A DNA stretch of 64,000 bases from Mycoplasma haemocanis str. Illinois (GCF_000238995.1 NC_016638.1:248001-312000); one strand, 5' to 3'. Positions 1 through 10,500 are shown, numbered from the stretch's first letter. Notes: a model not told the origin generated them from the sequence alone. A program made the numbers and translations.

Positions 1-611
1 GTCGGGAAGAGAAGCCTTCAAAGACAGTTATATCAAAGTTACTTAAGCAGTTAAATCCAAAGAAGAAGTTAATAGAGTCTTCTATCCCAAATTCTGATGT
101 GGTTTGAAAAGCTGCATGGAAAGCGTATAGAACTAAGAACAAAGACAGTAAAGTTGGTGAGGATATTTGAAAACTACCGGGTTGAACCTCTATAGCTAGT
201 GATACAACAATTTCTGAAGAGGATGCTCCATCATATTTCGTTCAAGCTTGTTCATCTCATGGGGAACAACAGGTAGATGGGGTTAATAATGATCTTTACA
301 AAGAGGTTTTGGAGTTCTGTACTAGATATGCTTCCATTAAGGATTGGATTTCTGATTCGGGAAGGAAAGTTATTGGTAGTGATGATGTAGAAGGATGAAA
401 GGCTACTTGGAAACTTTATTTGGAGAAGAATAAAGAGGTTGCTAAAGGGAATGATATTTGAAAAGTAAAGGATTTAGATCCGGCTAAAGCTTCAAATGAT
501 ACTGTGATTGATGACTTTAAGGCTAAGTGTACTTCTAAGTTAGAGCTGAAGTCTTCTGACAGTAGCTTTGATGAGGAGTATCAACGAGTTTTTGAGTGAT
601 GTACTAAATAG
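1..611 (+). CDS. g1, family A paralog, 5' truncated by window edge
   Basis: The frame opens at base 3 and runs 202 visible codons to TAG with code 4. The start lies outside the window. It shows both two-cysteine units: KKKLIESS, then W..AW..YRTKNK, then a FVQAC cysteine, FCTR in the middle and EWCTK at the end. It is closest to g31, sharing YFVQACSSHGEQQ almost exactly, and to g7. g2 starts 2 bases after the stop, so they are probably co-transcribed. Function unknown; likely the exposed part of an anchored surface protein (inference). Confidence 0.85.
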
Positions 612-613
612 AA

Positions 614-1294
614 ATGACACATTTAGCTAAAGTTGTTTCGGCAACGGCTGTTATTGGTACTGCCGTCACAGGAGGAATCTACTTAGGTACTGATTTTTTT
701 AAAGATAAGAAAGTAGAGATTGCTGTTTTATTAAAGACATCTCACCCTAATAAGCGTCTTATTACTTCTAAATCCGTTTCAGATGATTCTTGGAAGAAGG
801 CTTATAAAGCATATAGGGAAGCCAATAAAGACAAGATCAAGGACATTTGAAATTTAAAGGATTGAACTAAGCCGTCAGCTACCGTTGATGAGACAAATGC
901 AACGGATGACTTCATTTCTAAATGTAATTCCAATAGTAAGTTAGAAGTTGACGGTTCAAGCGATCCTTTGTATGAGCAAGTTTTAGCTTACTGTACTAGA
1001 GATACCTTAGTAAGTGACTTAATCTCTGAGTATGGGAAAGGGAAGAGGTTGCTAAGTAAGGATGGTTCTGATCAAGAGGATGCCTGAAAAGCGGCATGGA
1101 ATATTTATAAGACCCAAAATAAAGATAAAGAAGAGAATCAAGATCCTTGAAAGCTGAGTGAGTGGAAAAATAAGAAGTCAGGAAATGAGCTTCCCAATGA
1201 TTACAAAGATAAATGTGTTGAATATTCTCAAAAGCCAGCTTACCAATTGGAGAATGAGAATTACAAGAATGTATTGGATTGATGTACCGTGTAA
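614..1294 (+). CDS. g2, family A anchored paralog
   Basis: 226 aa. The ATG begins MTHLAKVVSATAVIGTAV, a Gly/Ala-rich hydrophobic segment to about residue 27 with Lys before and after, and no lipobox Cys. Unit 1 has KRLITS at about 48, W..AY..YR, F-I-S-K-C104 and AYC127-TRDTLVSDLI. Unit 2 has W..AW..Y, YKDKC and DWC near the end. Five or more tryptophans are TGA. Sits 2 bases after g1 and 3 bases before g3. Function not recognised; presumed surface-exposed. Confidence 0.88.
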
Positions 1295-1297
1295 GGA

Positions 1298-1948
1298 ATG
1301 TCTGTTTTAATTAAGGGAACTTTAGGATTAGCTGCAACTGGAACTACTGCTGTGGGTGCGGCTTATGATGGGGGTTTGTTTGATAGAAAAGCAAAAATAG
1401 CGATATCTAAATTACTTCAGAGTTTTAATCCAGAAAAAAGACTAATAACGGCAACAGAAGGTTCTGATCCTGCATGAAAGGAGACTTGAAAGAGTTATAA
1501 AACTAAGTATAGAGGTAAGAGTTTGGATCCTTTTCGGGTCTTATCTGGAACGACTATGTCTGTGGATGAGCCGGCTCCCTCAGATTTTTTGTCGTCATGT
1601 AAAAATTTATTGAATGTGGAGGTTGTTGATGAAAAAGATGACAGTTACCAATTGGTTCTTAATTATTGCACTAGATTGACTTTAGTATCTGATTGAATTT
1701 CAGATAGAGGTAATGAGTTAGTTTCACAATCTGATGCTACTGTTTGAAAGGAATTGTGAAAGAAATATAAGGAGACAGGAAAGAATTCTTGAAACTTGTC
1801 AGAGTACAACTCCTATCAAGAGGGACAAGATGCTCCCGCTTCATTCAAAAAGAAATGTTCTGATGAGTCGCTAGCAGCTCAAGGAAATAAATACGATTCT
1901 TCTGTTGAGAATATTTTCCTATTTTGCTCTAAGAAAAAGACAAGTTAA
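1298..1948 (+). CDS. g3, family A anchored paralog
   Basis: 216 aa. The ATG starts MSVLIKGTLGLAATGTTAVG, a hydrophobic anchor without a lipobox. EKRLITA opens unit 1; the middle has NYCTRLTLVSDWI and the C terminus LFCSKKKTS, so the usual final WC is FC here. The four family cysteines (SSC, YC, KKC, FC) are present. Begins 3 bases after the g2 stop, which suggests translational coupling. Function unknown. Confidence 0.87.
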
Positions 1949-1952
1949 GTAG

Positions 1953-2654
1953 TTGATTCCTCTTCCCATTTTAGCTAAAGGAGCTCTTGGACTTGTAGCA
2001 GTAGGTGTTACAGCAACTGGAGTGGTTTATGCAAGCGGTTTTTTAGATAAGAATACAACTAAGGAGGAACTTATTTCCTCTCTACTTAGTGTCTCTCACC
2101 CACAAAAGAGATTTATAAAAGCATCTGACGGAACTGATCCAAGATGAAAGGAAGCTTGGAAGAGATATAAGAAAGACAATGAATCTAAAAAGACTGGAGC
2201 AGATGTTTGATCATTAGTGGGTTGAATTAAACCGAACTCATCTAAAGTGAATAATGATGAGCCGGCTCCCGATTATTTCATTCAGGAATGTAAGTCTCGA
2301 TCATCTCATAAGACTGCAGGAACTTCTTCCGAACTTTATAAAAGTGTCTTGAAATATTGCACCAGAGATACTTTAGTAAGTGATTTGATTTCTGAATACG
2401 GACAGGGGAAAAGGATTTTAAGCAACTCTTCCTCTGAAGAAGAATGGAAAGAAGTTTGAAAGATTTATAGAGATCAAAACAAAGTGAATTCTAAAAGTAT
2501 AGATGATTGGAAATTTAGTGATTGAGGAACAACTAAGGATGGAGATACTCTTCCAACCGACTACAAGAAAAAGTGTGCTGAGATGTCTGCAGAATTAGCT
2601 TTTGAAACTACCGATATTAAGTATTTAAACGTTTTATCTTGATGTTCTAAATAA
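1953..2654 (+). CDS. g4, family A anchored paralog, TTG start
   Basis: 233 aa. The start is taken as TTG because an in-frame TAG lies immediately upstream and the anchor (PILAKGALGLVAVGVTATG) begins only 3 codons in; no ATG lies before the anchor. KRFIKA, ECKSRS, KYCTRDTLVSDLI, YKKKC and SWCSK mark the two units. It sits 4 bases after g3. Function unknown; GTG or an internal codon as start is less likely because it would cut the anchor. Confidence 0.83.
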
Positions 2655-2659
2655 GGGAT

Positions 2660-3061
2660 ATGGGTTTATTGGGTAGTAAAGCGATTCTTGGATTGATTGG
2701 AGCTATCTCTACCGTAGCTGTTGGTGGAGGTTATTTTCTTTTTTCTAATGGAAAATCGTTATTTAAGAAAAGGACCGGTTCGTTTTGTTTTGCGTTGCCT
2801 TCCCCGGGTGGTGGTTTTGGTAGTTGTCTAGCAACTTTTAAAGAAGAGGGAGAGTTTAAAGAATATCTAGAGTCGCGTGGTCAAAAAACCAATTACAGTG
2901 AAGAAGCGACTGGTTTGGAGGAAGTTTTAAGGCAAGCGAAAAAAGCTTATGAAGAGGGATTGGTGTCCTTTGTTTATTTAGAAAGTGTAAATGGGAAAGG
3001 TAGAAGATGGGTTTTTCCAGATCAAGAATCGTGGAGGAAAGAGTATTCTCAGAAAACATAA
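2660..3061 (+). CDS. g5, family B small anchored paralog
   Basis: 133 aa. Anchor GSKAILGLIGAISTVAVGGG, then a basic FKKRTGSFC stretch with Cys43 and GSC at Cys56, an acidic TFKEEGEFKEYLE segment, EATGLEEVL, an amphipathic KKAYEEGL and a terminal WVFPDQESW. It lacks the two-cysteine unit of family A. First gene of a B-A-A-B block (g5-g8) repeated in inverted orientation as g33-g30. The Cys pair 13 residues apart could form a disulphide (inference). Function unknown. Confidence 0.88.
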   Translation: MGLLGSKAILGLIGAISTVAVGGGYFLFSNGKSLFKKRTGSFCFALPSPGGGFGSCLATFKEEGEFKEYLESRGQKTNYSEEATGLEEVLRQAKKAYEEGLVSFVYLESVNGKGRRWVFPDQESWRKEYSQKT

Positions 3062-3136
3062 TAGTTCCAGGTTTAGGAATTATTTTTCGATCTGTACACA
3101 GATACCCGGATGTCTTAGATCTGTATTCTTAAATAT
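3062..3136 (+). promoter_or_regulatory. 75-bp gap before g6 with small inverted repeat
   Basis: The gap holds ATCTGTACACAGAT at 3090-3103, an inverted repeat with 6-bp arms, and a partial second copy of its arm at 3117-3123. It could be a terminator after g5 or an operator before g6. The gap breaks an otherwise almost gapless run of genes, which is the main reason to list it. Confidence 0.3.
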
Positions 3137-3832
3137 ATGACAACTTTAGTTAAGAGTATTTCTTTGGTGGCTCTGGCTGGAACTGGAGCCACTGTAGGAG
3201 TATATTTCGGAACTGATTTATTTATGGTCGAGAAGGAGAAAGTTAAACGGATATCTATTTTTTCTTTGATGAGGAATGTTAATCCTGAAAAAAGACTTAT
3301 AACCGTTACAGCAGTTGGAGATGTTGATTGAAAATCTTCCTACAAGATATATCGAGAGCAGAATAAAAATAATGAAAAGGATATTTGAAATTTAAAGGGT
3401 TGGTCTAAGTCGTTAGATACAACTACTTTAATAGATGCCACTTCAGAATTTCTTTCTGCGTGTGATGCTAATAGTAAAGTAGAAGTTTCTGGAAAGGAAG
3501 ACCCACTTTATAAACAGGTCTTAGATTATTGTACTCGTAATACTTTAGTAAGTGATCTTATTAAGGAACAGAATAAGGGTAAGAATTTACTAGATACATC
3601 CGGAACCGGTCAAGAAGAAGGGTGAAAGGCTGCATGGGGAGTTTATAGAGTTCATAATAAAGATAAGGGGGGAGGACAGAATCCGTGGGGGATAGGGAAT
3701 TGAGAAACCGAGAAGGAGAAAGAGGATCTTCCCGGAGACTATAAATCTAAGTGTGCAGAGCATGCTAAACAACCGGCCCATACATTGGATGATGAGAACT
3801 ATAAGAATGTTCTTGCATGATGTACTAATTAG
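3137..3832 (+). CDS. g6, family A anchored paralog
   Basis: 231 aa. Begins MTTLVKSISLVALAGTGATV; EKRLITV opens unit 1, SACDANSKVEV carries the first Cys, DYCTRNTLVSDLI the second, YKSKC the third and AWCTN the last. Nearest relative is g32 on the other strand (shared anchor start MTTLVK and SACDANSKVEVSG). Second member of the B-A-A-B block. It has its own 75-bp leader, so it may start a transcript. Function unknown. Confidence 0.88.
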
Positions 3833-3834
3833 AG

Positions 3835-4530
3835 ATGACTCCATTAGCTAAAGTCATTTTAGGATTTTCCGCAGTAGGAACTACAACTGTTGGAGCTTTG
3901 TATGGGGTCAGAGTTTTTAAAGGCTTGGAAGAGAAACCTATAAAGACATCTATATCGAAATTACTTGAGAAGTTAAATCCTAAGAAGAGATTAATAGAGT
4001 CTTCTATTCAAACTTCTGATGCGGTTTGAAAAGCTGCTTGGAAGAAATATAGAACTAAGAATAAGGATAGTAAAGTTGGTGAAGATACTTGGAATTTAAA
4101 AGAATGAACTAATAGATCTGGGGCTATCACAGACAATGAAAGTCCTCCCGATATCTTCGTGAGAACCTGTACTTCTAATAGTCAGAAGGAGGTTCTGGAT
4201 TCTAACGAGAATCTCTATAAGGAAGTTTTGGAGTTTTGTACGAGAGATGCTTCCATTAAGGATTGGATTTTAAATTCTGGTAAGAGTATATTGGAAACTG
4301 GAGATAACGAAGGATGAAGGGATACTTGAAAGCTTTACAGAGAAAAGAATAAAGGAGTTGCTAAAGGAAGCGATACTTGGAAAGTAGATGATTGAGATCC
4401 TAATACTTCCACAGATGATAAGGTATCTGAGGAGTTTAAGAAGAAATGTGTCGAGAAGTTAGATCTTAAATCCTCTAATGATAATTTTGAGAGTGAATAT
4501 GCTTTAGTTCTAGCTTTATGCACTAAGTAA
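3835..4530 (+). CDS. g7, family A anchored paralog
   Basis: 231 aa. The start MTPLAKVILGFSAVGTTTVG matches g31 (MTSLTKVALGFSAAGTTTAG), and the following KTSISKLL.KLNPKKRLIES is also shared with g1 and g31. Middle FCTRDASIKDWI, end LCTK, so the final aromatic is replaced by Leu. Starts 2 bases after the g6 stop. Function unknown, presumed anchored with an outward C-terminal part. Confidence 0.88.
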
Positions 4531-4535
4531 AGGAT

Positions 4536-4940
4536 ATGTTAGGTAATAAAGCGATGTTGGGATTGGCTGGAGTTGCAGTTACTTCGGCAGTTGGAGGAGG
4601 TTATTTTCTTTTATCTGATGGTAAATTGTTATCGAAGGCAGTTCCTAAAAAGACCGGTTCATTTTGTTTCGCTTTACGTTCTTCAAACGGAGGTTTTGGA
4701 AGTTGTGTACGAACTTTTAAGGAAGAGAGCGAATTTAGAGAGTACCTAGAGGCACAGGGACAAAGTTCTTATAATGGGGCAGCGACTGGATTAGAGGAAG
4801 CATTGGAGAAAGCTAGAAAGGCCTATGAATCCGGATTAACAGCTTTTGTTTATTTGGATAGTGGGTCAGTGGGAAGCGGAAGAAAATGGGTTTTTCCAGA
4901 GGATCTTCAAGAAGCTTGGGGGAAAGAGTATTCGACATAA
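4536..4940 (+). CDS. g8, family B small anchored paralog
   Basis: 134 aa. MLGNKAMLGLAGVAVTSAVG anchor, GSFCFALRSSNGGFGSC, TFKEESEFREYLE, ATGLEEALEKARKAYESGL and WVFPEDLQEAW. The opening MLGNKA.LGL is shared with g12, which carries a family A ectodomain instead. Closes the B-A-A-B block. Downstream lie 275 bp without a gene. Function unknown. Confidence 0.88.
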   Translation: MLGNKAMLGLAGVAVTSAVGGGYFLLSDGKLLSKAVPKKTGSFCFALRSSNGGFGSCVRTFKEESEFREYLEAQGQSSYNGAATGLEEALEKARKAYESGLTAFVYLDSGSVGSGRKWVFPEDLQEAWGKEYST

Positions 4941-5215
4941 ACAACATAGAAAGTAGTAAATTATTCCTTTATGGGATGTCATGTCGTCTGATGTTTCTGT
5001 TGTTGTGAGATATTTATTTTCCTTATAGAAAGAGGGATAAAGAGTGGGTCAGATTTTAAAGAATTTTAAATAGGGAGAGATCTAGAGTTAACTGAAGAAA
5101 AATTAGGACTATTTGAAGCACAATAAATCATGGATTTAAAAATGTTACGAAAAAATTTCAGAATTGGGTTTTGAAATTGGTGTTATTAAATATTTGGGTG
5201 TTTTAGGTAAAGGAC
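4941..5215. other. 275-bp intergenic stretch, no gene seen
   Basis: AT-rich and closed in all frames except short ORFs; none resembles a family here. TTGAAA at 5171-5176 followed by AT-rich sequence and AGGTAAAGGAC just before g9 may be part of its promoter and ribosome site, but the spacing is not convincing. I see no clear remnant. Confidence 0.4.
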
Positions 5216-5617
5216 ATGGGTTTTTTGAGTAGTAAAGCAATTCTGGGATTAGTTGGAGGCGCAACCGTAGTAAGTGTTGGAGGAGGCTATTTTCTTTTTT
5301 CTAACGGAAAATCGTTATTTAAGAAAAAGACCGGTTCGTTTTGTGTAACTCCGGCTCCCCATCAAGGTAGTTTTGGAGGATGTTTAATAACTTTTAAAGA
5401 AGAGGGAAAGTTTAAAGAGTATTTAGAGTCACAAGGAAAAAGTTCTTACAACAAAGAAGCTACCGGCTTAGAGGAAGCATTAAGTAAAGCTAGAAAGGCT
5501 TATGAATCTGGTTTAACTGCTTTTGTTTATTTGGATAGTGGATCACAGGGCAGTGGTGCAAAGTGAGTTTTTCCAGATAATCTTCAAGAAGCTTGACGGA
5601 AGGCGAATCCAAGCTAA
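5216..5617 (+). CDS. g9, family B small anchored paralog
   Basis: 133 aa with TGA read as Trp at the WVFP motif and at EAW near the end; with the standard code it would stop at 116 aa. The segment GGYFLFSNGKSLFKKKTGSF and its DNA are nearly identical to g11, pointing to recent exchange. Cys pair retained (GSFC, GGC). A short AGGTAAAGGAC lies before the ATG. Function unknown. Confidence 0.87.
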
Positions 5618-5664
5618 ACAATATAGCTCTTTCCAGATGTTTCACATAATCGTTTTAAGTATAG

Positions 5665-6342
5665 ATGACTCCGTTATTTAAAGTAGTTTTAGGATTTTCC
5701 TCAGTAGGAACCATAACTACTGGGGCTTTATATGTAAGTGGTATTTTTAAAAATAGAGTAAAGAAGATAGCTATCTACTCTTTGCTTAATGATGCCAATC
5801 CGGAGAAAAGACTTATAACTTCCAAAGCGGTGGAAGATGATGTTTGAAAGAAGGCCTATATGACTTATAGAACGGAAAATAAATCATTAGATAAAGATAT
5901 TTGAAATTTGAAGGATTGAAATAAGCCGAGTAATCCTGTTATTGAAACTAATGCTACTGAGGAATTTATTTCTAAATGTGAGTTTAATAGCAAAGTAAAA
6001 GTGACCGGGACGGATGATCTTCTTTATAGGCAAGTTTTGGCTTATTGTACAAGAGATACTCTTGTAAGTGATCTTATTAAGGAAGGAACTACGGGTAGGA
6101 CGCTATTAACTAATACTTCTTCCGATGAAGATTGGAAAGCTGTATGAAATACTTATAAGAGTTCTAACGAAGTGGCATCTGGAGGCATAGATAAGTGGAA
6201 ATTCAGTGACTGGTCTGAAAAGAAGGGTGGAGATACCTTGCCTACGGAGTATAAAGCTAGGTGTTCCGAAAAAGCTTCAGAACCTGCTTTTAAAACTACT
6301 GACATTAAGTATTTGGACGTTTTAAACTGGTGTTCTAAGTAG
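5665..6342 (+). CDS. g10, family A anchored paralog
   Basis: 225 aa. Anchor PLFKVVLGFSSVGTITTG; the two units are particularly clear: KRLITS, W..AY..YR, FISKC, LAYCTRDTLVSDLI, then LLTN, W..VW..YK, W.F.DW, YKARC, LNWCSK. It follows g9 by 47 bp and precedes g11 by 3 bases. Function unknown. Confidence 0.88.
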
Positions 6343-6345
6343 AGT

Positions 6346-6753
6346 ATGGGTTTATTAGGAGGAAAAGCAGTTTTAGGATTAGTTGGGGGCGCGATTACCA
6401 TAACTATTGGAGGGGGCTATTTTCTTTTTTCTAACGGAAAATCGTTATTTAAGAAAAAGACAGGTTCGTTTTGTGTAGCGTTGTCTCCTACATCTGCAGG
6501 AGGTAGTTCTGTAAGATGTATACAAACTTTTAAAGAAGAAGATCAGTTTAAAGCTTATCTAGAATCACAAGGGAAAGCAACCACTTACAGTACGGAAGCG
6601 ACGGGTTTAGAGGAGGTTTTAGAGAAAGCTAAAAAAGCTTATGAAGAAGGATTGGTTGCTTTCGTTTATTTGGAGAGCGGGTCTAATGGTAAAAAGTGGG
6701 TTTTTCCGGATCAAGAAACGTGGAGGAAAGAATATTTGAAACAAACAACTTAG
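6346..6753 (+). CDS. g11, family B small anchored paralog
   Basis: 135 aa. MGLLGGKAVLGLVGGAITIT anchor, GSFCVAL and VRC as the Cys pair (the usual GSC is varied), TFKEEDQFKAYLE, ATGLEEVLEKAKKAYEEGL, WVFPDQETW. The 5' third is nearly identical in DNA to g9. ATG 3 bases after g10 TAG. Function unknown. Confidence 0.88.
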   Translation: MGLLGGKAVLGLVGGAITITIGGGYFLFSNGKSLFKKKTGSFCVALSPTSAGGSSVRCIQTFKEEDQFKAYLESQGKATTYSTEATGLEEVLEKAKKAYEEGLVAFVYLESGSNGKKWVFPDQETWRKEYLKQTT

Positions 6754-6822
6754 AGAGAAGTTTTTCTAATCACACACATAAGAGATTTATCCCTATGAGT
6801 TGGGCTTTACTAAGTAAAGGGT

Positions 6823-7527
6823 ATGTTAGGTAATAAAGCAATTCTAGGATTAGTTGGTGGCGTCATTACCGCAAGTGTAGGGGTAGCTGTTAAGGCGGGA
6901 GATATTTTTGGTGGAAATCATGAGACTATAAGGATTTTGTTGTTAACCCATCAACCTAAAAAACGTTTGCTTTTGAAGGGTTATAAGGGAGTTCAAGATG
7001 GATCTCCTCAAGAGTGAAAGGATGCTTGAAAGCAATATAGGGTAGATTATCAGAATGTAGAAGATGATCCTTTTGGTTTATTGAAAACTAAACCGGTTTC
7101 TGTTGCTGAGGAGAATGCTACAGATGGTTTTATGTCTGCTTGTTCCTCTATATTTGATGAGAAGGTTTCTGGTATTAAGTCTGAGATGTATAAATTAGCA
7201 GATAAATATTGCACTAGATTTGCCTCCGTATCTGATTTGGTGTGGGAGTCTAATTATCAAGTGCTACAGAAAGGATCGGACGGTAATAGTCAAGATTGGA
7301 AGAATTTGTGGAAAAAGTATAGAGAGGATAATAGGGATAGAGAACCAAAACAGGATGAGTGGAAGTTATCTAATGAGAAATGGACTGGAGCTATAGATGC
7401 TAACGCAGAGGCTCCAAATGAATTTAGAACTAAATGCGAACAGGAATCTCAGATAAAGAATGTAGATAAGAATAACTCTTCTTACTTGATGGTATTAAAG
7501 TACTGCTCTATATCTCAACAAAAATAA
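6823..7527 (+). CDS. g12, chimeric: family B anchor on family A ectodomain
   Basis: 234 aa. The first 18 or so residues, MLGNKAILGLVGGVITAS, are the family B anchor (compare g8, g33), but from about residue 45 it is family A: KKRLLL, W..AW..YR, SACSSIF, KYCTRFASVSDLV, W..LWKKYRED, FRTKC, KYCSI. This looks like an anchor swap between families. Last gene of the first plus-strand array; 7 bp separate its stop from the convergent g13. Function unknown. Confidence 0.88.
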
Positions 7528-7534
7528 CCTTCTA

Positions 7535-8203
7535 TTAATCATTCTTTGTTTCCTCTAACGAGCATCATGATTTCAGAGCATTTAAATATGATTGCTCTTC
7601 ATTACCCGTTACATCACTATTTCATTGAGTAGAGCATCCATTTCGTAATTTATCAACATGGCTAGAATTGCTTTCTGAATCCCCATCTTCTAAGACAATC
7701 CCCTTTATTGGATAGGTGTTCTCTTTCTTGGCAGCTTTATATGCTTTGAATCTATTTTGTCACTTAGTAGCATTACTACTTTCACTAGAAAGAAGAGTAG
7801 AACCTACTAAGAGATCCCCCACATTCTTATTTCTGGCACATCTAGTTAAGAAAGTTAGGTACTTAGAATCGCTTTCACCCTCAACTTTCTCATAAAGTAA
7901 ATTTTCACATTTTTGTTTATAGGATTCAGGAATAGATCCAGGATCTGTCTTACTCTTTCATTCAGGAAGTTTTCAAGAATCTTCTCCTATTCCTTTATTC
8001 TCATTATCTTTCTGATATTGGCTTCACAGTTCATTTCACTTCTCGTTCTTGCTAACCCTAATCTTCTTTTTACTTTTTGAAATTAACTCTAGTACTGTGG
8101 GATGATTGCTTTCCTTTGAAGATAATTTCACAAATATACCACCTCCAACCACTCCCCCAACAGAAGCGGTAATTAATGAAACTTTAAGGGCCGTAGAATT
8201 CAT
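7535..8203 (-). CDS. g13, family A3 anchored paralog
   Basis: 222 aa. The ATG overlaps the g14 stop by one base (TAATG), so it is probably translationally coupled. Anchor TALKVSLITASVGGVVGGG, then SKSKKKIRVSKNEKW, W..LW.QY.KDNENKG, CEN, RCARNKNVGDLL, NGCSTQW and SWCS. The pair E then A3 recurs as g76-g77. Function unknown. Confidence 0.87.
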
Positions 8204-8856
8204 TACGCATTAACGCTAGCTCCTTCCTTAGTACATCAATTTTCTACAGTGGTGTAAGCCTCCTTTTTATTAGCTAAGAATAGATCCTTAACCCCGTTGG
8301 CACATCAAGACTTAATAATAGGTAAATCTTTATCCTTGGTATCCCCATTTCATTGTCCCTCTAGACCTTTTATCTGAGATCGGGGAGAGAGATTGGTAGT
8401 GCTCTTTCTCTTACTATATGTAGCTTCTCACTCCCCATCATCTGAAGAATCCATCCCTAACAGCTTCTTTTTATTCCTAGATAACTGACTTTGAATAGTT
8501 CTTAATAAGCAATACTTTTCTACTTTGTCCAAATCCTTATAGGTTTGTGAATAATCCTTACTAATATGGCTCTCACATCACTTTTTAAGCAACCTACCAC
8601 CAGCTTCATCTCCATTTTCAGAGGTTCCTAATAATTTCTTTATTTCTTCCTTGTCGGATTTAAATTCTTCAGTTCATTGTTCATTAACTCCATCTTTCTC
8701 CGATAAATCAGAAATCAATTTAGACCCCTTTCTTAAAAGGTAACCTCTAATGGACTTATCTTCTTTTGCTATAAGTATATTTCTGCCTAAATAAACACCC
8801 CCAACTGTAGATCCTAGTGCTCCAAAAGTTATTACTCCTTTGGCTAGATTTGTCAT
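8203..8856 (-). CDS. g14, family E anchored paralog
   Basis: 217 aa. MTNLAKGVITFGALGSTVGG anchor, YLLRKGSKLISDL, an EW..EFKSDKEEIKKLL stretch, LKKWC, KYCLLRTI.SQL, SPRSQIKGL, IKSWC and ENWCTKEGA near the end. Its five aromatic-Cys or KWC sites follow the E pattern. Divergent from g15 with only 45 bp between them, so the two promoters must share that stretch. Function unknown. Confidence 0.88.
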
Positions 8857-8901
8857 AGTCCTAGACTCTTAACAGAAATATTTTTTTAATAAAGGGAATT
8901 T

Positions 8902-9549
8902 ATGGTTTCTGCACCAGTGAAGATAGTTTGTGGACTTGGAGTTACTGGTGCAGTTGGTGTTGGATGTTATTTTGTTGCTATGAATTTATCAACTTCTAAG
9001 AAAGAGAAGTTGTTGGATAGGCTGTCTAAGGAGAAATTTACTCTTTTAAGTTTTGAAAATGGAAATGAGGCTGAGTGAAAAAAGATTGTTTCTGAGTATG
9101 AGAAGCATGGAACTACAAATAAATTATTGGGAGTAAATTTAGTATCCACGGGGAACGATAAAGAACAGAAGAATATTTCTGCGATTAAGTTAGCTTGTAA
9201 ATCATTAGTAAATGGGGAAGATATATCCGAGGACTCTTATGTGAAAGCAAGAAGGTGATGTGTAGTTCCTAAAAAGGTAAAGGAAGTTCTTATTTCTTTA
9301 AATAGAAAAATTCTTAAGCATGAGCCTTCCGAAAATCAAGATGACAATATTTGAACATCTAAGGTAGGTATTTACAACCACCAAACAGATAACTTACCTT
9401 CCATTACTTGAAATCAGTCAGATAATGCGAATAAGATTTCAGAATTAAAAAAAGGATGTAAAGCGCTTTTAGATAAAGATACTCTAACCTATAATGAGCA
9501 ATTCTTATCCGAGTATGAGAAGACTTACAAGATTTGCACCTCTGATTAA
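8902..9549 (+). CDS. g15, family D anchored paralog
   Basis: 215 aa. Anchor KIVCGLGVTGAVGVGCYFVA contains a Cys within the hydrophobic stretch, but the context is not a clear lipobox. EKFTLLSF, EWKKIVSEYE, IKLACKSL, ARRWCVVPKKVKEVL, then W..K, LKKGCKALL, YKICTSD at the end. Closest to g16, g27 and g93. The stop overlaps the g16 ATG by one base. Function unknown. Confidence 0.87.
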
Positions 9550-10196
9550 TGACTAATTTAGCTAAATTTGCTTTGTGTGGGGGAGCAGTCGGATCTTGTT
9601 CTGTGGTTGCAGCAGGATACCATTTTCTTAATACACATCAGGAAATTCCTACGGTTAAGAAAACGGTGGGGGATTATTTAAGGGATGAGAAGTTTTCGCT
9701 TTTGTCCTATAAAGATGGGAATTCATCTGAGTGGAGTAAGGTGTTGTCCAAATATAAATCTTCGGGCGAGGATAGTAAGTTCTCTGACTTGAATTTAGAT
9801 TCTGGTGAAGATAATAGTAATATTTTCAAATTAAAAGAGAAATGTAAAGCTATTGTGGAGGGTGAATTTGAGAAAGGGATTCACGATAAAGCCAAAAAGT
9901 GATGTGTTATTCCCCAAAGCATAAAGGAAAGAATGGCTTCGCTTTCCGACGTCGCACTTGATTACTCTAATGAGAAAAGTAAAAATACATCTATGGATGC
10001 TTGAAAAGAGAAGATTAAGACTTACAAAGGAAATGAAGGGTTGTCTAGCAATTCTACTTGATCTTCTGTTCACGACGAGGATACCAAGATAGAGGCTATT
10101 AAAAAGGATTGTAAGAGTTTTTTAGAGGGAGAATCCAGGTCTTATGATTCAGATTTCGAAGAGAAGTATAGAAAGGCAATAACTTGATGTACATAG
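9549..10196 (+). CDS. g16, family D anchored paralog
   Basis: 215 aa, coupled to g15 through TAATG. MTNLAKFALCGGAVGSCSVV anchor, EKFSLLSYKDG, EWSKVLSKYK, LKEKCKAI, KKWCVIPQSIKERM, then W..KIKTYKG, IKKDCKSFL, SYDSDFEEKYRKAITWCT. The second half closely matches g27. Followed by a decayed family A remnant. Function unknown. Confidence 0.88.
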
Positions 10197-10450
10197 TTAG
10201 TTGTAAAGGGAATTTTAGGATTAGCTAGTTTTGTTATAAATACTCCTTCTGATTTTATGGATGCAGGGAAAGAAATTAGTGAATTCGAGTAATTGAAATA
10301 GTTTGTGAAGCAAGTATCAAAGTTTCGATAAATATAGGGTGAGGTGCTGAAGAGATGAAAGATAAGAACATATTTAAGAATAAATGTATCTTAGAATATT
10401 CTATGCCTGCAATAGTTTGTCTTTTTTGAGAATTCTAGAATACTGCTCCG
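10197..10450 (+). pseudogene. decayed family A remnant
   Basis: Right after g16, VKGILGLASF resembles the family A anchor start (compare g3), is joined directly to TPSDFMDAGKEI, which matches the region around the first cysteine of family A, and then stops. Further on, IFKNKCILEYSMPA matches the third-cysteine region of g2 (DYKDKCVEYSQKPA). The order is that of family A with large deletions. This fills the roughly 300-bp gap before g17. Confidence 0.55.
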
Positions 10451-10463
10451 AAGATAGGATCGC

Positions 10464-10492
10464 TTGCGGATAGATTCATTGCTTTTTAGAAT
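10464..10492 (+). promoter_or_regulatory. candidate promoter of g17
   Basis: TTGCGG at 10464-10469 and TAGAAT at 10487-10492 are spaced 17 bp apart, a good sigma-70 geometry. Transcription would begin within a few bases of the TTG start at 10501, so the mRNA may be leaderless; no Shine-Dalgarno sequence is seen. Confidence 0.35.
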
Positions 10493-10500
10493 TTGACATA

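Noticed and set aside
3090-3123. Insertion site or attachment site at the AGATCTG repeats before g6
   Set aside because: Arms are only 6-7 bp, no mobile gene is near, and AGATCT is a common AT-rich palindrome.
8902-8990. Cys in the anchor of g15 (VGVGCYF) as a lipoprotein cleavage site
   Set aside because: The residues before it lack the usual lipobox pattern, and other D members (g18, g28) have no Cys there; a plain transmembrane anchor is more likely.
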